DNA from: Physcomitrium patens
Lineage: Eukaryota; Streptophyta; Bryopsida; Funariales; Funariaceae
DNA: 64,000 nucleotides
Assembly (NCBI RefSeq): GCF_000002425.4
Contig: NC_037256.1
Location: 9,421,949 to 9,485,948 of the forward strand
Direction of reading: 5' to 3'
Shown: positions 11,394-23,746 of the stretch, in pieces
Layout: every line of letters begins with the position of its first letter
How positions within the stretch are numbered: position 1 is the first letter of the stretch
Program-made: the position numbers and the translations under genes
The notes under the pieces: generated by a model
Database searches by the model: none
What the model saw: only the letters and a program-made list of their open reading frames with translations
Told to the model about the DNA's origin: nothing

Positions 11394-12136
11394 ACATAAC
11401 CCTGTCCATCATCTGGTTCATATTTTTGGTTCATATTTTTGGAGGTGTGATATAACTAATTTTACACTGTGCCAACAACATCAACCAATTAGTGATTTTT
11501 GTGGACAAATAGATAGACGGATAGACACCATTTTTTTGTTTTTTTACCTAAGTAGGCATATACATGATAATAATTTAACATTAGCTAACCAATATATCTA
11601 ATGTTATAACTTGTATTTAAATTTAGAACCTATTTTTGTAAGTATATTGAACTTCAAGCAGATTGTATTTTTAGATTATCAAAAATTGTTATTCAAAACC
11701 AAAGGTTTAATATACTTATTGTGGTTTAGATTAGTGTTGATTTTATTGTATATAGAGCAATTAATATTGAGTAATTAGCAATGATCTTGCAAGCTAATCA
11801 AGACATTAGGTTAGACGAATTTTCTACTACATAACATATTTATATACAATCAAATAGACATATGTGTATCCTTATGTATAGACATATTGACAGTGAGAAT
11901 AAACATAGGAAATACCTAAATGGACATCTTCCAATTATTGCATGGAAACCTTTTATATACATACTTTAGAATGAAGATTTCCAACTCCAATTAAATGCAA
12001 GCATGTTCATATGCAATCTACTCTTGTGAAATTACTACCTACTTATATTTGGTTGTAATCCTTGCAAAACATGTGGAAACACCTATTGCATCTTTATGCT
12101 TGTGTGCTACTAAATTACTATTGGATGGGTGGTAAT

Positions 12137-12212
12137 CTTTGAGGAGTGAAATCAACATTTTTAAAAAAAGTGAACAAATGTGACATGATTGAAGAAAGTT
12201 TTTTACACCTTT
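12137..12212. other. Left end of inverted-repeat spacer
   Basis: A short AT-rich piece between the inner end of the left arm and the truncated end of RT-C. No feature recognised. Confidence 0.5.
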
Positions 12213-13900
12213 CTATATTTGGGGCCACCAAGAATCTCTAGATATAAGCTCCAAAGTCTTGTTGTATCCAAAATGTACTACCACTGAAAAGTCATGCCGT
12301 GCTTGAAGAACATGTAAATGAGCTTCTCTTTTTAGAATATATAGGTACCCTTTAAAATAAAATAGGTTGTTCTTAAACTCAAACTTGGAAGTATCATGAG
12401 ACTTAGAAGAACTATTCTTAATATTATAAATAAGAAGATCAAAGGATATATTTGATTGAATTTGTTTGAAAAAAGTTGAATTAATAGTAAATGTTGATTT
12501 CACTGCTCAAAGATGAAATTGTTTTGGCTTCAATAATATTTTCTTTTGTTGATCAAAAGCTATATTTTCTTCTTTAGATACAAGATAAGAATGTCTAAAA
12601 AAGGCATTACACAAACCTTGTTGTTTTCTTGGCCAATAAGTGATATCGAACTTAAATCTTGACAAAGACATACTCCAACGAGCCTAGCAATGATTCAAAA
12701 TATATGCTGACATGAAATACTTGAGGTTCTTGTGATCCATGTATATGATGACTAAACTAGAAGCACCTTTTAGATAATGATGCCACTCTTGAAAAGAATC
12801 CAACATTGTAAGAAGTTCTTTGTCATGGATCTCATAGTTAATCTTGGTTGCTCAAAATTTCTTGGAATAGAAAGTTACTAGATGGAGCTTGTCATCTTCT
12901 CCTATTTGTGACAAAACAACATTCATAGCAAAATCTATTGCATCTGTTTTCATAAAAAGTGCCTTCAAAAAGTTCATGCGATATAAGATTGGTATAGAAA
13001 TAAATACCAATTTCAAGGCTTCAAAAGATGATTTAGCTTCTTTGCTTCAATTAAGTTTGTCTTTGCATGTAAGACATGTAAGAGGAGTTGCAACTTGAAA
13101 AAAATTCTTGATGAAGCTCCGATAGTAATTGGCAAAGCTTAAAAAGTATTGCACATCTTTTACTGTTATTAGAATCTTCCAATCTACAATACTTTGAACC
13201 TTCTTTGGATCCATCATAAGTCCTTTGTTGGAAATGATATATCCTAAGAAGTCAACTTGAGTATTATGGAATACACACTTTTCTAACTTGACGTACAATC
13301 CCACATCTCTAAGTTTTAGTAACACATGATGAACATGAATTTCATGCTCTTTTGTGTTTTTAGAATAGATTAAAATATTGTCTAAATAACAGACAAAAAA
13401 ATCATTTAGAAATTCACAAAAAATATTATTTATAAGATATTTAAAAGCAGTTGGTGTATTTGTGAGTCTAAAAGGCATGAGATTATATTCAAAGTATCCA
13501 TATCTTGTTCGAAATGCAATCTTCCATTCATCTCCTTCTTTAATGCAAACCAAGTTGTGCACTCTTTGTAGATCTATTTTTTTATAGATCTTAATTTGAT
13601 TTAGTTGATCAAAAAGTCCAGATATCAAAGATAAAGGATACCTATTCTTAATGGTAATCTTATTGAGACTTCAATAATCTATGCACATTTGCAATGATCT
13701 ATCTTTTTTCTTCACAAATAAGATAGGAGCTCTAGTAGGAGATTTTGAGTGATATATGAAATTTTTGGCGAAGTTCTTATCTATGTACTTCTAAAATTCA
13801 GCCAACTTATTTTGTGATAAATTATAGATTGGACCAAATGGTGACTGATTTCCCTCTTTAAATTCAATTGAACAATTATATAGATGATGCTTCAGGTGAA
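12213..13900 (-). pseudogene. RT-C RT, RNase H and integrase N-terminus, broken
   Basis: The open piece 13628-13047 carries RT blocks (IKEGDEWKIAFRTRYGYFEY, MPFRLTN, CYLDNILIYSK). The catalytic YxDD has become YLDN, losing its second Asp. RNase H remains lie at about 12940-12520, and the 12503-12213 piece carries the integrase zinc region (HVLQARHDF...HFGYNKTLELISRDSWWPQ). Numerous stops. Confidence 0.85.
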
Positions 13901-13928
13901 TATTTGCATTCTTCTTTTCAAAAATATC

Positions 13929-14516
13929 TTAAAAATCTTGATATAGACTTAGAATGTCACTTGAAGTCTTTCCATCATTAAAAATGGATGTGGCATAAAT
14001 AACAAAGGACGATAATTTTTTTGCAGCAAACAAAAAAGCTTTTGAACCTATAAGTATGGATTTGGTTATACTAGACTCATGGTTTTTTACAAAACTCTTA
14101 ATAGTACTATGAGGAAAGTCAAGTTTATGAAAAATCCAATCTATCAAAAGATTATACTTTTCTAACTACAATAAACCTAAAATGATTTGATTAGATAGAG
14201 ATCTAATTATATTAAAAATTATGCAACTATTATGACCATTTATTGCTACATCTATAGGAAATGTTTTATAAATAATATCTCTAAAAGATAACAAACAACC
14301 ATCTATGACTTCTACATGTATGAGTTTAGTTTTTTGTATTAACAATATTCTATGGCTTTTAACAAACTCTTCATCTAAGAAATAAGTTGAGGCTCCTGAA
14401 TCTATCAAGGCAAAGGCTTTGTGATTATTAGGTCTTAAATATACATCTATTATAAAATAAGGAGAGGATTTTGAAGAGAGGATAAGACCTTCATTTGTAT
14501 AAGATTTCAGCCACAT
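13929..14516 (-). pseudogene. RT-C protease remnant
   Basis: Open pieces 14516-14166 and 14147-13929 are in the same protein order as RT-A. LIDSGASTYFLDEEF keeps the D-S-G catalytic triplet (Gly codon at 14394-14396). A single stop near 14165 separates the pieces. Confidence 0.85.
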
Positions 14517-14579
14517 GGTCTCTATTGCAATTGGATAAATTTTTTTTTTGACATTTTTTCACCTTTGATAGTCATATTC

Positions 14580-15530
14580 CTCATTTTGTAGTAGCATCAT
14601 TTCTTTGAACAATATTGAGCAGCACGTTTAGCTTCTCCACAATATAAATGCAATCATTCTTAACGATGACGAGTCTCTTTTTATTTAGTAAGAAGTTTAA
14701 AATATACCGCATCAATTTGCATGTCTTCTACTTCTAGATATTTAGATTGAAAGGTGGTTGGTATTGGCATTGAATTGTAATAGCGTAGAGGTTTTCTTAT
14801 GCAATTCTCAGATTGAAACTCAAAAAGTTGATTATTATACTTCATAGAAAAATCAATTGCTTCACTTAATATCTAAAGACCATGTAAGTTGAGTATCAAT
14901 TTCTTTACCTCATATTGTAATTCATAGAAAAATTGGCTAATAAGGGTAGCATCATTCTACTTGAAGTCAATCGCTAATTATCAAAATGGTGAAGTATATA
15001 ATATCATTCATTGATTGTCTTGTTACAATATACAAATTTTATTAGTTGCAACACAAATTGCATCATGTTCTCCATACATGGATCAAAATTCTTTCAAAAA
15101 AGTTTCTTGATTATCCAATTTTGGATCTTGTTGTTCAAAAAAAGATGAAAACCATGATAATGTTAAGCTTGAAAGAAGTATACCAATGAATCTAACTTGT
15201 GATCCTAGTGTTGGATAGCTTTGGAATTGAAGTTCAGTCACAAATTATACTTGATTGATAAATCCTCAAAACTTGGATCTTTTGCCATTAAACTTCTCAA
15301 GTAAGGTAACTCTAATTTTCTAATACTAGAAGAATGTTCTAGTATAGGAGAAGGGATGTGATTCGGTGTAGATGTTGAAGCATCTCCAATCATGTTTGTA
15401 TCTTCACTTCTTGCTATTTTTGTTGCTCTAGGTGGTAATCAATTAAATTGATGCATCGCAAGCATCAACTCTCTCAATTGCTCTTGTATTTATGCTATTG
15501 TATTCTTCATTTTAAGAAGCACTGCCATAA
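14580..15530 (-). pseudogene. RT-C gag remnant
   Basis: Weak gag remains in the order seen in RT-A and RT-D, with many stops and no long open frame. An A-rich run at the gag end (about 14538-14552 on this strand) corresponds to the likely frameshift zone in the other copies. Confidence 0.6.
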
Positions 15531-15740
15531 CAACACTTTAGAAAAAAAAATGTCTAACAACTCTCTCAAGACAAGTAGAAGAAAGGACTTAAGAACAAAG
15601 AAGATACTAAAAAAAGTATTAGTTTAGAAGAAGATAATCCGCAACTTCTAATATGCTTATGTCTTTCAAGAAAAAGCGATAATATACTCTTAATCAAGAA
15701 ACAACAAAGCTCTAATATTATAAGTGTAATCTTGTCAATT

Positions 15741-16267
15741 TGTCAAGGACATGAATTAAAAAAATATGCATAAACATGGGAAATTTGTGTTAAAAAAAAA
15801 AGTGGCAAAATAGAAATGAAGTAGTATGTATATTCAAAAGAAACTAGAATGGCTATTGTCAAAAGACAAGGAAACTAGAGACTCTTAAATCTAGATTAGA
15901 AGCAAGGAAAGAATTGAAAAGAATAAAGAAAACTTCACTCTTGTCTCTATATATACTATCTACCTCGGATCTATGTGGTAACATTTTGTAGGACTTCCAA
16001 AAACATGTTGACTTTGCATGACATGTATCTTGACTTGCAAGGCAAGTTTTCTATATGATTGCCACATAGTTAGCTTATTCCACAAGCTATCAACATATGT
16101 CGCACATGGATAGCTTGTTGACAAAGTTTCTAACCTACCAATCAACTACAAACATATGTAAAGCCAAAATAGTGTCTAGGAAGCTTTTAGGAAGCTCTTC
16201 TAGAAAGTATTATGAAATTAATCTATTTTTACCTAATTCTAACTATCTAGGTGATGATAACAATAAG

Positions 16268-16298
<31 letters not shown>

Positions 16299-16304
16299 AT
16301 GACG
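15741..16304 (-). repeat. RT-C 5' LTR (564 bp)
   Basis: On the minus strand it starts CGTCATGG (TG changed to CG) and ends CTTGACA. A TATA box lies just before a decayed start word (ATTCTTTTCAA, 15924 to 15914). The matching primer-site word after the LTR is TTGACAAGATT (15738 to 15728). Both have drifted from the 11-nt pair seen in RT-A and RT-D. Confidence 0.8.
16268..16296. repeat. TA dinucleotide repeat
   Basis: A 29-bp uninterrupted TA run close to the outer end of the RT-C LTR. Confidence 0.95.
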
Positions 16305-16506
16305 AAAAGCTATTTTTAATCATGTTCTACAAGTATGGAAGCATTTGTCCAAATACTCTATAAAGTGGCATGTCTAACAAGTTGATTAGAGTAATGTGAT
16401 AATATATTGTAATTTTTTAGAGAGTTATTTTTGAAGCTCTACAACTCAACCATGGTTGCATCCTTTGTAATAAACAATATGACCATTCACTAGTAGCAGA
16501 ATGGCA
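16305..16506. other. Right end of inverted-repeat spacer
   Basis: About 200 bp between the RT-C LTR and the inner end of the right arm. No feature recognised, and no counterpart at the left end of the spacer. Confidence 0.5.
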
Positions 16507-17249
16507 ATTACCACCCATCCAATAGTAATTTAGTAGCACACAAGCATAAAGATGCAATAGGTGTTTCCACATGTTTTGCAAGGATTACAACCAAATATAA
16601 GTAGGTAGTAATTTCACAAGAGTAGATTGCATATGAACATGCTTGCATTTAATTGGAGTTGGAAATCTTCATTCTAAAGTATGTATATAAAAGGTTTCCA
16701 TGCAATAATTGGAAGATGTCCATTTAGGTATTTCCTATGTTTATTCTCACTGTCAATATGTCTATACATAAGGATACACATATGTCTATTTGATTGTATA
16801 TAAATATGTTATGTAGTAGAAAATTCGTCTAACCTAATGTCTTGATTAGCTTGCAAGATCATTGCTAATTACTCAATATTAATTGCTCTATATACAATAA
16901 AATCAACACTAATCTAAACCACAATAAGTATATTAAACCTTTGGTTTTGAATAACAATTTTTGATAATCTAAAAATACAATCTGCTTGAAGTTCAATATA
17001 CTTACAAAAATAGGTTCTAAATTTAAATACAAGTTATAACATTAGATATATTGGTTAGCTAATGTTAAATTATTATCATGTATATGCCTACTTAGGTAAA
17101 AAAACAAAAAAATGGTGTCTATCCGTCTATCTATTTGTCCACAAAAATCACTAATTGGTTGATGTTGTTGGCACAGTGTAAAATTAGTTATATCACACCT
17201 CCAAAAATATGAACCAAAAATATGAACCAGATGATGGACAGGGTTATGT

Positions 17250-17402
17250 GTGTGGCTCCGTCATTGTCATCAAGCCCCGTTCACACTGTAGCCTCATGCT
17301 AGATAGAAAGAGTTCTCTGTGAGGGACTCCGTCATTGTCATCGGATCCCGTTCACACTGCAACTTCGTATTGGACGGAGAGAGTTCTTTGCAAAGCCTCC
17401 GT
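17250..17402 (-). repeat. 70-bp tandem repeat, mirrored copy
   Basis: Mirror of 11241-11393, downstream of the right UBC2 copy. It has the same two full units and partial third unit. Confidence 0.85.
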
Positions 17403-18356
17403 AGGTGTTACTAGGCTCCGTTCACTAAAAAGTAAGCAGCTGCAGAACTTGCATTTGCAATTGTTTATGGTCACCTCCACATTAAAGTATTTTCACCTTT
17501 GAGGGCATGATGTATATTAATGTCAAATCCAATCTGCGGGCATTCTCTCTAGTTTGATTTGCCTAACTATTTGATACACTAATCTAACAAATCAAACCAG
17601 TCCGTCTAATCACACGTGGAAACTTTGTCATTAGACTTACAAAAAGACAAAATTGCAGATCTTGTGCTTCATCTGGCACACATTCACTCTTCTATCAAGG
17701 TAAAACTCTTTCATCTCAAGTAACGTTACCTATAGCAACAATTTCAGACTAAAACATCAAAAAAATTGTAAAAATAAGAGCTAATATCAATACGGACACT
17801 AAATATACAAAAAAAAAGGGGGAATAACACACACGTACGTGCATAGAACTGGACAGGTCCACAATCCCGTACAACTTCAAAGACAAAAAACAAAGAACAC
17901 GACAAACAGCTCATCCGCAAGAACAAATAAACAAGTCAAAAACGAACACACGAGGTATCCAATCACCTTCAACTACCATTCTACCAAAGAATGGCAGGTA
18001 CGCAGTTCCAGTCCCAGCTGAAAAATCCCCAACCTTGAAGAGAAGATAATACTCTATGATATTCCAAATTAAAAAATATAATTGATACTGTTTCTGCACC
18101 CAGGAGAAATTGAAACCATTTGATCATCCATACAAATTAAAAATGACAGCGACCACCGCCGAGAGCGGACTTCCATTCATTTTTACCAAATCGATCAAAC
18201 CATGCCACCAGTCATACGATCACCAAGGCAACTAAACGAAAACTCCGTAATTGCTTTTCCCAACCAGAAAAAACTAGGACTAACAACTGACATAAAATGA
18301 TATCTCCTCGTGTCCAGAAGAATTTGAATGATACACTTGAGAAGTTGGCACTGCGA

Positions 18357-18362
18357 TTTATT
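18357..18362 (-). terminator. Candidate poly(A) signal for UBC2 right copy
   Basis: AATAAA on the minus strand, the mirror of 10281-10286, 500 bp past the stop codon. Confidence 0.35.
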
Positions 18363-18861
18363 TAACACTTGACACTCTTACATGTAAAATCCTTGACCCC
18401 GATTGAAAGTTGTCGCTCAGAAGTAGAACCCAAAAGTAGAGCAAAGGCAGAAAGAGTACTCGTCAGCCAGCACCATCCATAGTCTCCAGATACGGAAACT
18501 AGGTCTGACCAGATGATCACCCAGCAAATCACACTCTCCACAGCACCAACTACACATCTCTACTCCAACCCCGGGTTCCAGACCTTAACCTCAGGATGTC
18601 CCAACGTTGGAGTCACACCAGGTTTAGTCACACCAGGGACAAGAAATACTGACAACCCCAACAATACCCCTTCAGAAGTTCTTCCAAACAAAGAAGAGTA
18701 ATAGCGTGATATTTAATGGAGTCCGGAAGTTCAAGCTTGCAATCACGTAACCACTCTCTTCCATCTCTAGGTTAGACTTCCAAATCTCCCCAGTAACCGA
18801 AACTAAACTTAACTCTTCAGGTGGACAATCCAAAACCAGCAGCACTTCCAACTCCCTCCAT

Positions 18862-21388
18862 TCACTCTGCTGTCCAGCTTTGCTCCACAATCTCGCGTAC
18901 CCTCCGGTTATATTCACGCCGGTTCTCGCTGTACATGCGAGCAGCCTCCGAGTTTGCTGGTGAATTCGGGTTTGGGTCGCATAGCAAAGACTGCACCAAA
19001 GCCACGTGTTAGAGAAACAGCTTTCACGCATCGTCGTCATCATCGCTGTGTTCGGCTGCACACGCTGAAGAAGAAGCCATCCACTCTCGCCCAGACAAGG
19101 TGAAGTGCACACTAAGAACCAGTCCCCCTCTCCTAAACCGACAAATCTACAAGGCCTAAACCTCAACCTATTGCAACTTCCACAATGCTCCTGTCTGACC
19201 AAGAAGAATGCCAATCAAAACAGCTGATGTATTGAAGCCGCTGCAATTGCCACGACACACAACATCCCTCCACACACCCCTCCAACCTTAGTGCTGGCAG
19301 AAATGTCTTGACCGATTTACAGTGTTACGGACACCTGCTGGGGCCACAAATACTCACCTGAATCGAAGTCAGGATCGCTGCCACGTCGTAGATGGGACTC
19401 CACTGATTTTGCAAAATATCCAAGCAGATGCTGCCGTCCGCGTATACTGATTTGCCACAATCACCAGTGTGTGAAAACAGGGACCCATGCTGTCTGCCTC
19501 CGGGATCCACGAGCCAAGAACTCTACACGTCCTCAGCACAAGCACCAGACAAGGAAAACGAAAGAACATTCCACGAATACGAATACAAACAAATATATCA
19601 TCCGGCACTCGACAACAGCTAAAATCCCAATCCACCCTCCACCTTCGACCACCCCAACCCTAACCAATCAACATCCTTGACCCCTCGTGTACAAGTGCAT
19701 GCGGAAAACGCTTACTGTTAGGGTGAAACATCTTCGAGACAAAACGCACTGTAGGAGGCTTGTTCGGATAATCCTCGGTAAATTGCAACGTCAACTTGAA
19801 CGTCCCTGAAGAAGAAAACCGCATAGTAACATGCACACATGAGGCACAGAACACAGTAGCCCTAAACGTTCAATTCCCAGAAGTTCAAATAACAAATCGT
19901 GCACTTCCACACTACCAGCAGTTTCGCTACACCGCTAAATGACCCAAACCTACGATACAGACAAGGTCACCGGCAGGGGGAGCATGAGAAGCAATCTGCC
20001 AAAACGGAGTGGCCTACATGATATCCCATGTACATACAGTTGCTACCTCACCAACAAACACTGCAACCAATTGCCCGAAACACACATCCAACTCCCAGTT
20101 CCTATAGCATACAATTAACGTGATATAGCCGTACCTCCGTCCCACGGGGTGTCATCGGGACTGCACAATAAACACGGGAACTACATTAGTTTCAGTTCAA
20201 GCACGTCACCTTACAACCACCAGTCTCCACAAATTTTGGATGCAAGCACAAAGATGATCGCATGGTGGCCTCAGACATCCGCAGCGAGTAATCACAAAAT
20301 CCACTGTCCACGAAAGCCATTCACATCGCCAGAAAAAACCCTAGACATCACAAAATCAACCACCTCCAGCCAGATTGAAAATAAACAACAAAACAAAACC
20401 AAGCAGATCAACGCGCCCTCCAAAAAGAGCGTGCATCACACCACGCAAATAAAAAAAAGCATTCGCCAACGGACAATCCTCGTCTACTCCCGCCCTCTCG
20501 CCATCACTCGCACTACCACCGTCCATGAAAACATTATGCATTCCATAACGCAAGGATTGACGACAACAAACATGCCACGCACACTCCGAAGAGATGAACT
20601 TCGGCCCTCACTTTCATGACTAAACCATGAACACAAGTTTCTTACTACTTTCACTGCCTTCCACAACCACCTCGACCCTAACATAAAGGATTAGAAGGCC
20701 CGGCCAGATGCCCCGCCTCTTCATCGCCTGTTCTTCTCCTAGGAAGACAAGACTGCTGCACACGACAATTTGCCAAAAATCCTCGAACCACCGGCAGAGG
20801 TTGATCGCCGCTGTAAATTCACATATCACAACACATCAACGCATACATAACCCGCCTCGCGCACTCCAACAAAAGGTTCTACGTGCTACGGACTCAGGAA
20901 CCCTAGATGTTCACGACAGCCCGCATGTTCGATGCACATCCCTCGACAACCAACCATTCAAAGAACAAGGACGAATCTTCACCACGAAGAACCATACAAT
21001 CAACCACCGCCCTCAATTGCCACTCCAAGCACGCACAAGCAAGCATCTAAGGCATCGGCAATTCAAAGAACAAAGCCGGCCACCAGTCCCAACCCACCCG
21101 CGCTACCAATTCCCACTCGGCAACAAACCATCACGAAATGGTCACAAAATGCGCAAACATCCGAAAACCGACACTCCGACGTGCGCCTCCCACGCCCGGC
21201 GAATTCCGCACCACGACCGGACACAATTGAACAAAAAACGAAACCAGGGAGGCACTTCGTTACCCGAATATCACAGCATTCCACAGCATGATATTGTTGT
21301 CCTGCGGAGCGCCGCTGATGCCGGCCGGAGGATCATGTTGCAAGCGCTTGAAGTCACGCATCAACCTCTTGCGAGACGGGGTCGACAT
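18862..21388 (-). CDS. UBC2: Ubiquitin-conjugating enzyme E2, RAD6/UBC2 type, right copy
   Basis: This copy is in opposite orientation to the one at 7255-9781, so the two 3' ends face each other about 9 kb apart. Exons in coding order are 21388-21264, 20160-20135, 19805-19716, 19446-19358 and 18990-18862. The coding exons appear identical to the left copy, giving the same 152-aa protein with H78-P79-N80 and Cys88, and all splice sites are kept. The one difference seen inside the gene is in an intron (pairing with 8725). With intact exons and about a kilobase of shared GC-rich upstream DNA, both copies could be expressed. Because the copies match, RNA data would hardly separate them. Confidence 0.95.
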
Positions 21389-23746
21389 GGCGCCCGTCAG
21401 CCCCTCACCGCCCGGCGCTCCACTCTGCGCGACTCCGCTCCACTTTGACACCGAGGGGATCGGTATGTGGCGATGGCGATGCAAACAAGATCGAAGTTGC
21501 GCGAAGACGCGAGAGCGCGAGGCCGATGAAACCCTCGAACCTCGTGGGGCCTGGGTTGCTCTTGTGCGTGTGGGGCTGGGTGTGTGTCTGTCCGGCTGCT
21601 GCCGTCCCTTCCTCCCTCGCTCCCTCGTGTCTGACTCTCTCGCTCTTCAGACCTCTTGCCCACTCTTATTCCGTCCCATCCGATGACGGCCGCGATCTAC
21701 CGCCGACACCCGCGGCCACGCTCCCTCCACCCCCTGTTCCGACACCACTCCAGCAGCACCCGCGAGGCTTGCGGCCTTTTCACGCTGTGTGGGTGTGTGC
21801 AAACCCAACCCCATGCAATCCCCCCTCGCCATTCTAGATTCCAGGTTCTGCTGGAATCGGAATTGGACGAACGGAATCGCTCCTCGCCCCGCTCTAATGT
21901 CATTTTGAAAGGTGAAGGAGAGAAGGGGGCTCCTCCTCCCTTCCCATTTGATTTGATTGATGCCCATGGATTTTCTGCTCTCGCCCCTACACGCTCCTCC
22001 ACATATTCCATTCGTGAATGGGACTCGTTCAAAATGCCCCCATGACCAATTGCAGCAGCGCCCACCGGACCAGATACCCAGACCAGACACCCAGAGCAGA
22101 TGGATGGAAGGAACCTTTCTTATCTGGTGAAATTCGATCATGGCTTTGTGCATAAACCTGAGCTCGTTCGTTCCAGGTCCCACTCGTTCTCTGCCTTCCT
22201 CACTGCCTTCTCCGCCCATCTGCTTCCGTTGCTGTTTATTTGAACGGCTTGTTTCTTCCATCCTTGTTTGTGTTAGTGTTTTGTGTGGTTTTTGTATTTT
22301 CTTAACCTTACTTACTCTTGACAATCATGTTGCTGAATCCTCCACCCGCTGGTTTGTGGCGGAAGTCCGTGCCCGAGGCGCGTAGTAATTATCGTGGCAT
22401 CTATATATTTTGTAGATTGTCTGATTGGATTGGATTGCATTGCATTGCAAAGGGGTGATCGAGCGGTGTGAGTGAGTTCACGTCGATGGACGTTTACAGC
22501 ATGCTACTGTATCTTTGTGTAGAACTTTACAATCTGTTATTTAGCATGTTTGGCAAGTTTAGTTACCTCATCGTTGATTGCTGGTAGTTGTATAACTCAT
22601 TGATTGTCTTTCAAGCAGAAGAGTTACTGTATGATCTTATTATGAGATTGCAGGTCATATTAGTAATTTATAATGTGGCATTTTGTTCTTTCAGATTGTT
22701 ATGTTGTTGTTTCAACTTACATTTTCAGACTTTTATTTAGGTGGTAATTTTTAGTGTTGGCTGCTATTGGTGTTTATATGTGAAATGTATAGAGGAGAAA
22801 TCTGTTTTTTGAGTGTTTTTCTTATTGAACTAGTTTATGTTGTGTTTTGTTTCTTTCTATTACCTGTATGCTTTTTATTCTTTGCTTGGATTTGTGCTTA
22901 TGAAAATTTTGATATAGTTTTGTATGTGTATTTATATAGATCAACGTTTGTACTGGTTTTAAAAGTAGTCACAAAGAACATTATACATAACGAAAGGAAT
23001 GGGTCTTGTCTATTGGCAAATTTTTATTTATGTTAATATATAATGTTTTATTTGAGTAGACACCTCTGATCTTGCTTAGTTCTATTATGGCTAATGTTGA
23101 TTGTTATAGTATATAGGTATCAAAAGTGTTAATGTTTATTGCTATTGACTATTGTTAATGTTAATATAGGCCTTGATGCAGATAAGTGTCATGGACTATT
23201 ATGAATTACAACTGGTTATCATTTCAGACAATCAGTGTTTTAGTGGAATTGTATTATGGTTTCAACAGGAATAGAAAAGAATTTAGTATCAATTATTTGA
23301 TCATTACATACATTGGTCATGTCTAACCTTAATATTTTTTGGTTGTATCAATATTTATTTTTTATTTATTTTCTATCAATTTTTCTTTTCATGTTCATTT
23401 TCTACAAGTATTTCATACCATCGCACATTATTTTAAAATATTATACGATACTATTTTTAAATCTTACAACATGCTTGTGATGTATAACCTACATTTAATT
23501 TTTTTAATTTTTTTTAATAGAACAAGTTATGTATCTGATTAAAATACTTCATAATTTTTTTTATAAATGAATGTGGATTTACTAAAATAAAAGAAAAAAA
23601 TGTATAACAAGTCCATAATATGTTTCAAAGTTTTCCAAACTTTGTTGATGAGCACCAATCTTTACTTAAATAAATAAAAAAATATAAATTCAAATATATT
23701 TATATTTATATTCATATTTTCATCAGATCTGTCTGAACTAGGTTTC
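21389..23746 (-). other. Region upstream of UBC2, right copy
   Basis: Mirror of the left upstream region: GC-rich from 21389 to about 22400, then AT-rich to the arm end. The same unrecognised open frames occur on both strands. No TATA box identified. Confidence 0.5.

Larger units (their letters stand above)
4897..12136 (+). repeat. Large inverted repeat, left arm (7,240 bp)
   Basis: This is the reverse complement of 16507-23746. Paired positions add up to 28643 at every landmark checked from end to end, so the arms have the same length and no net insertions or deletions. Only a few base differences were seen: near 4908-4950 (five), near 5137 and 5147, and at 5965 and 8725. The arm carries one complete UBC2 gene with its upstream and downstream regions. 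The outer end meets RT-B remains and the inner end meets the RT-C spacer. Confidence 0.97.
9782..12136 (+). other. 3' region and flank of UBC2, left copy
   Basis: The 3' untranslated region follows the stop at 9781. A plausible poly(A) signal is at 10281. From about 10900 the sequence becomes AT-rich with no coding region I can support. It includes a short 70-bp tandem repeat (11241-11393). Small open frames here mirror those of the right arm and have no recognisable domain. Confidence 0.5.
12213..16304 (-). mobile_element. RT-C: chromovirus copy in the spacer, 3' end missing
   Basis: Read on the minus strand: LTR 16304-15741, leader, gag, protease, RT, RNase H, then the N-terminus of integrase, where it stops at about 12213. 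The rest of integrase, any chromodomain and the 3' LTR are absent. Loss of that end may be linked to the event that formed the inverted repeat. It belongs to the RT-A/RT-D subfamily by LTR ends and primer-site word, and is heavily decayed. It fills nearly the whole 4,370-bp spacer. Confidence 0.88.
16507..23746 (-). repeat. Large inverted repeat, right arm (7,240 bp)
   Basis: Reverse complement of 4897-12136 with paired positions summing to 28643. It ends abruptly at 23746, after which the flank (23747 onward) has no partner on the left. The last 60 bp at the outer end are clearly more diverged (five differences) than the rest. Confidence 0.97.

Noticed and set aside
4897-23746. Inverted repeat as a foldback DNA transposon
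   Set aside because: Ends lack matching target duplications, and the arms contain an ordinary spliced host gene rather than terminal repeats of a transposon.
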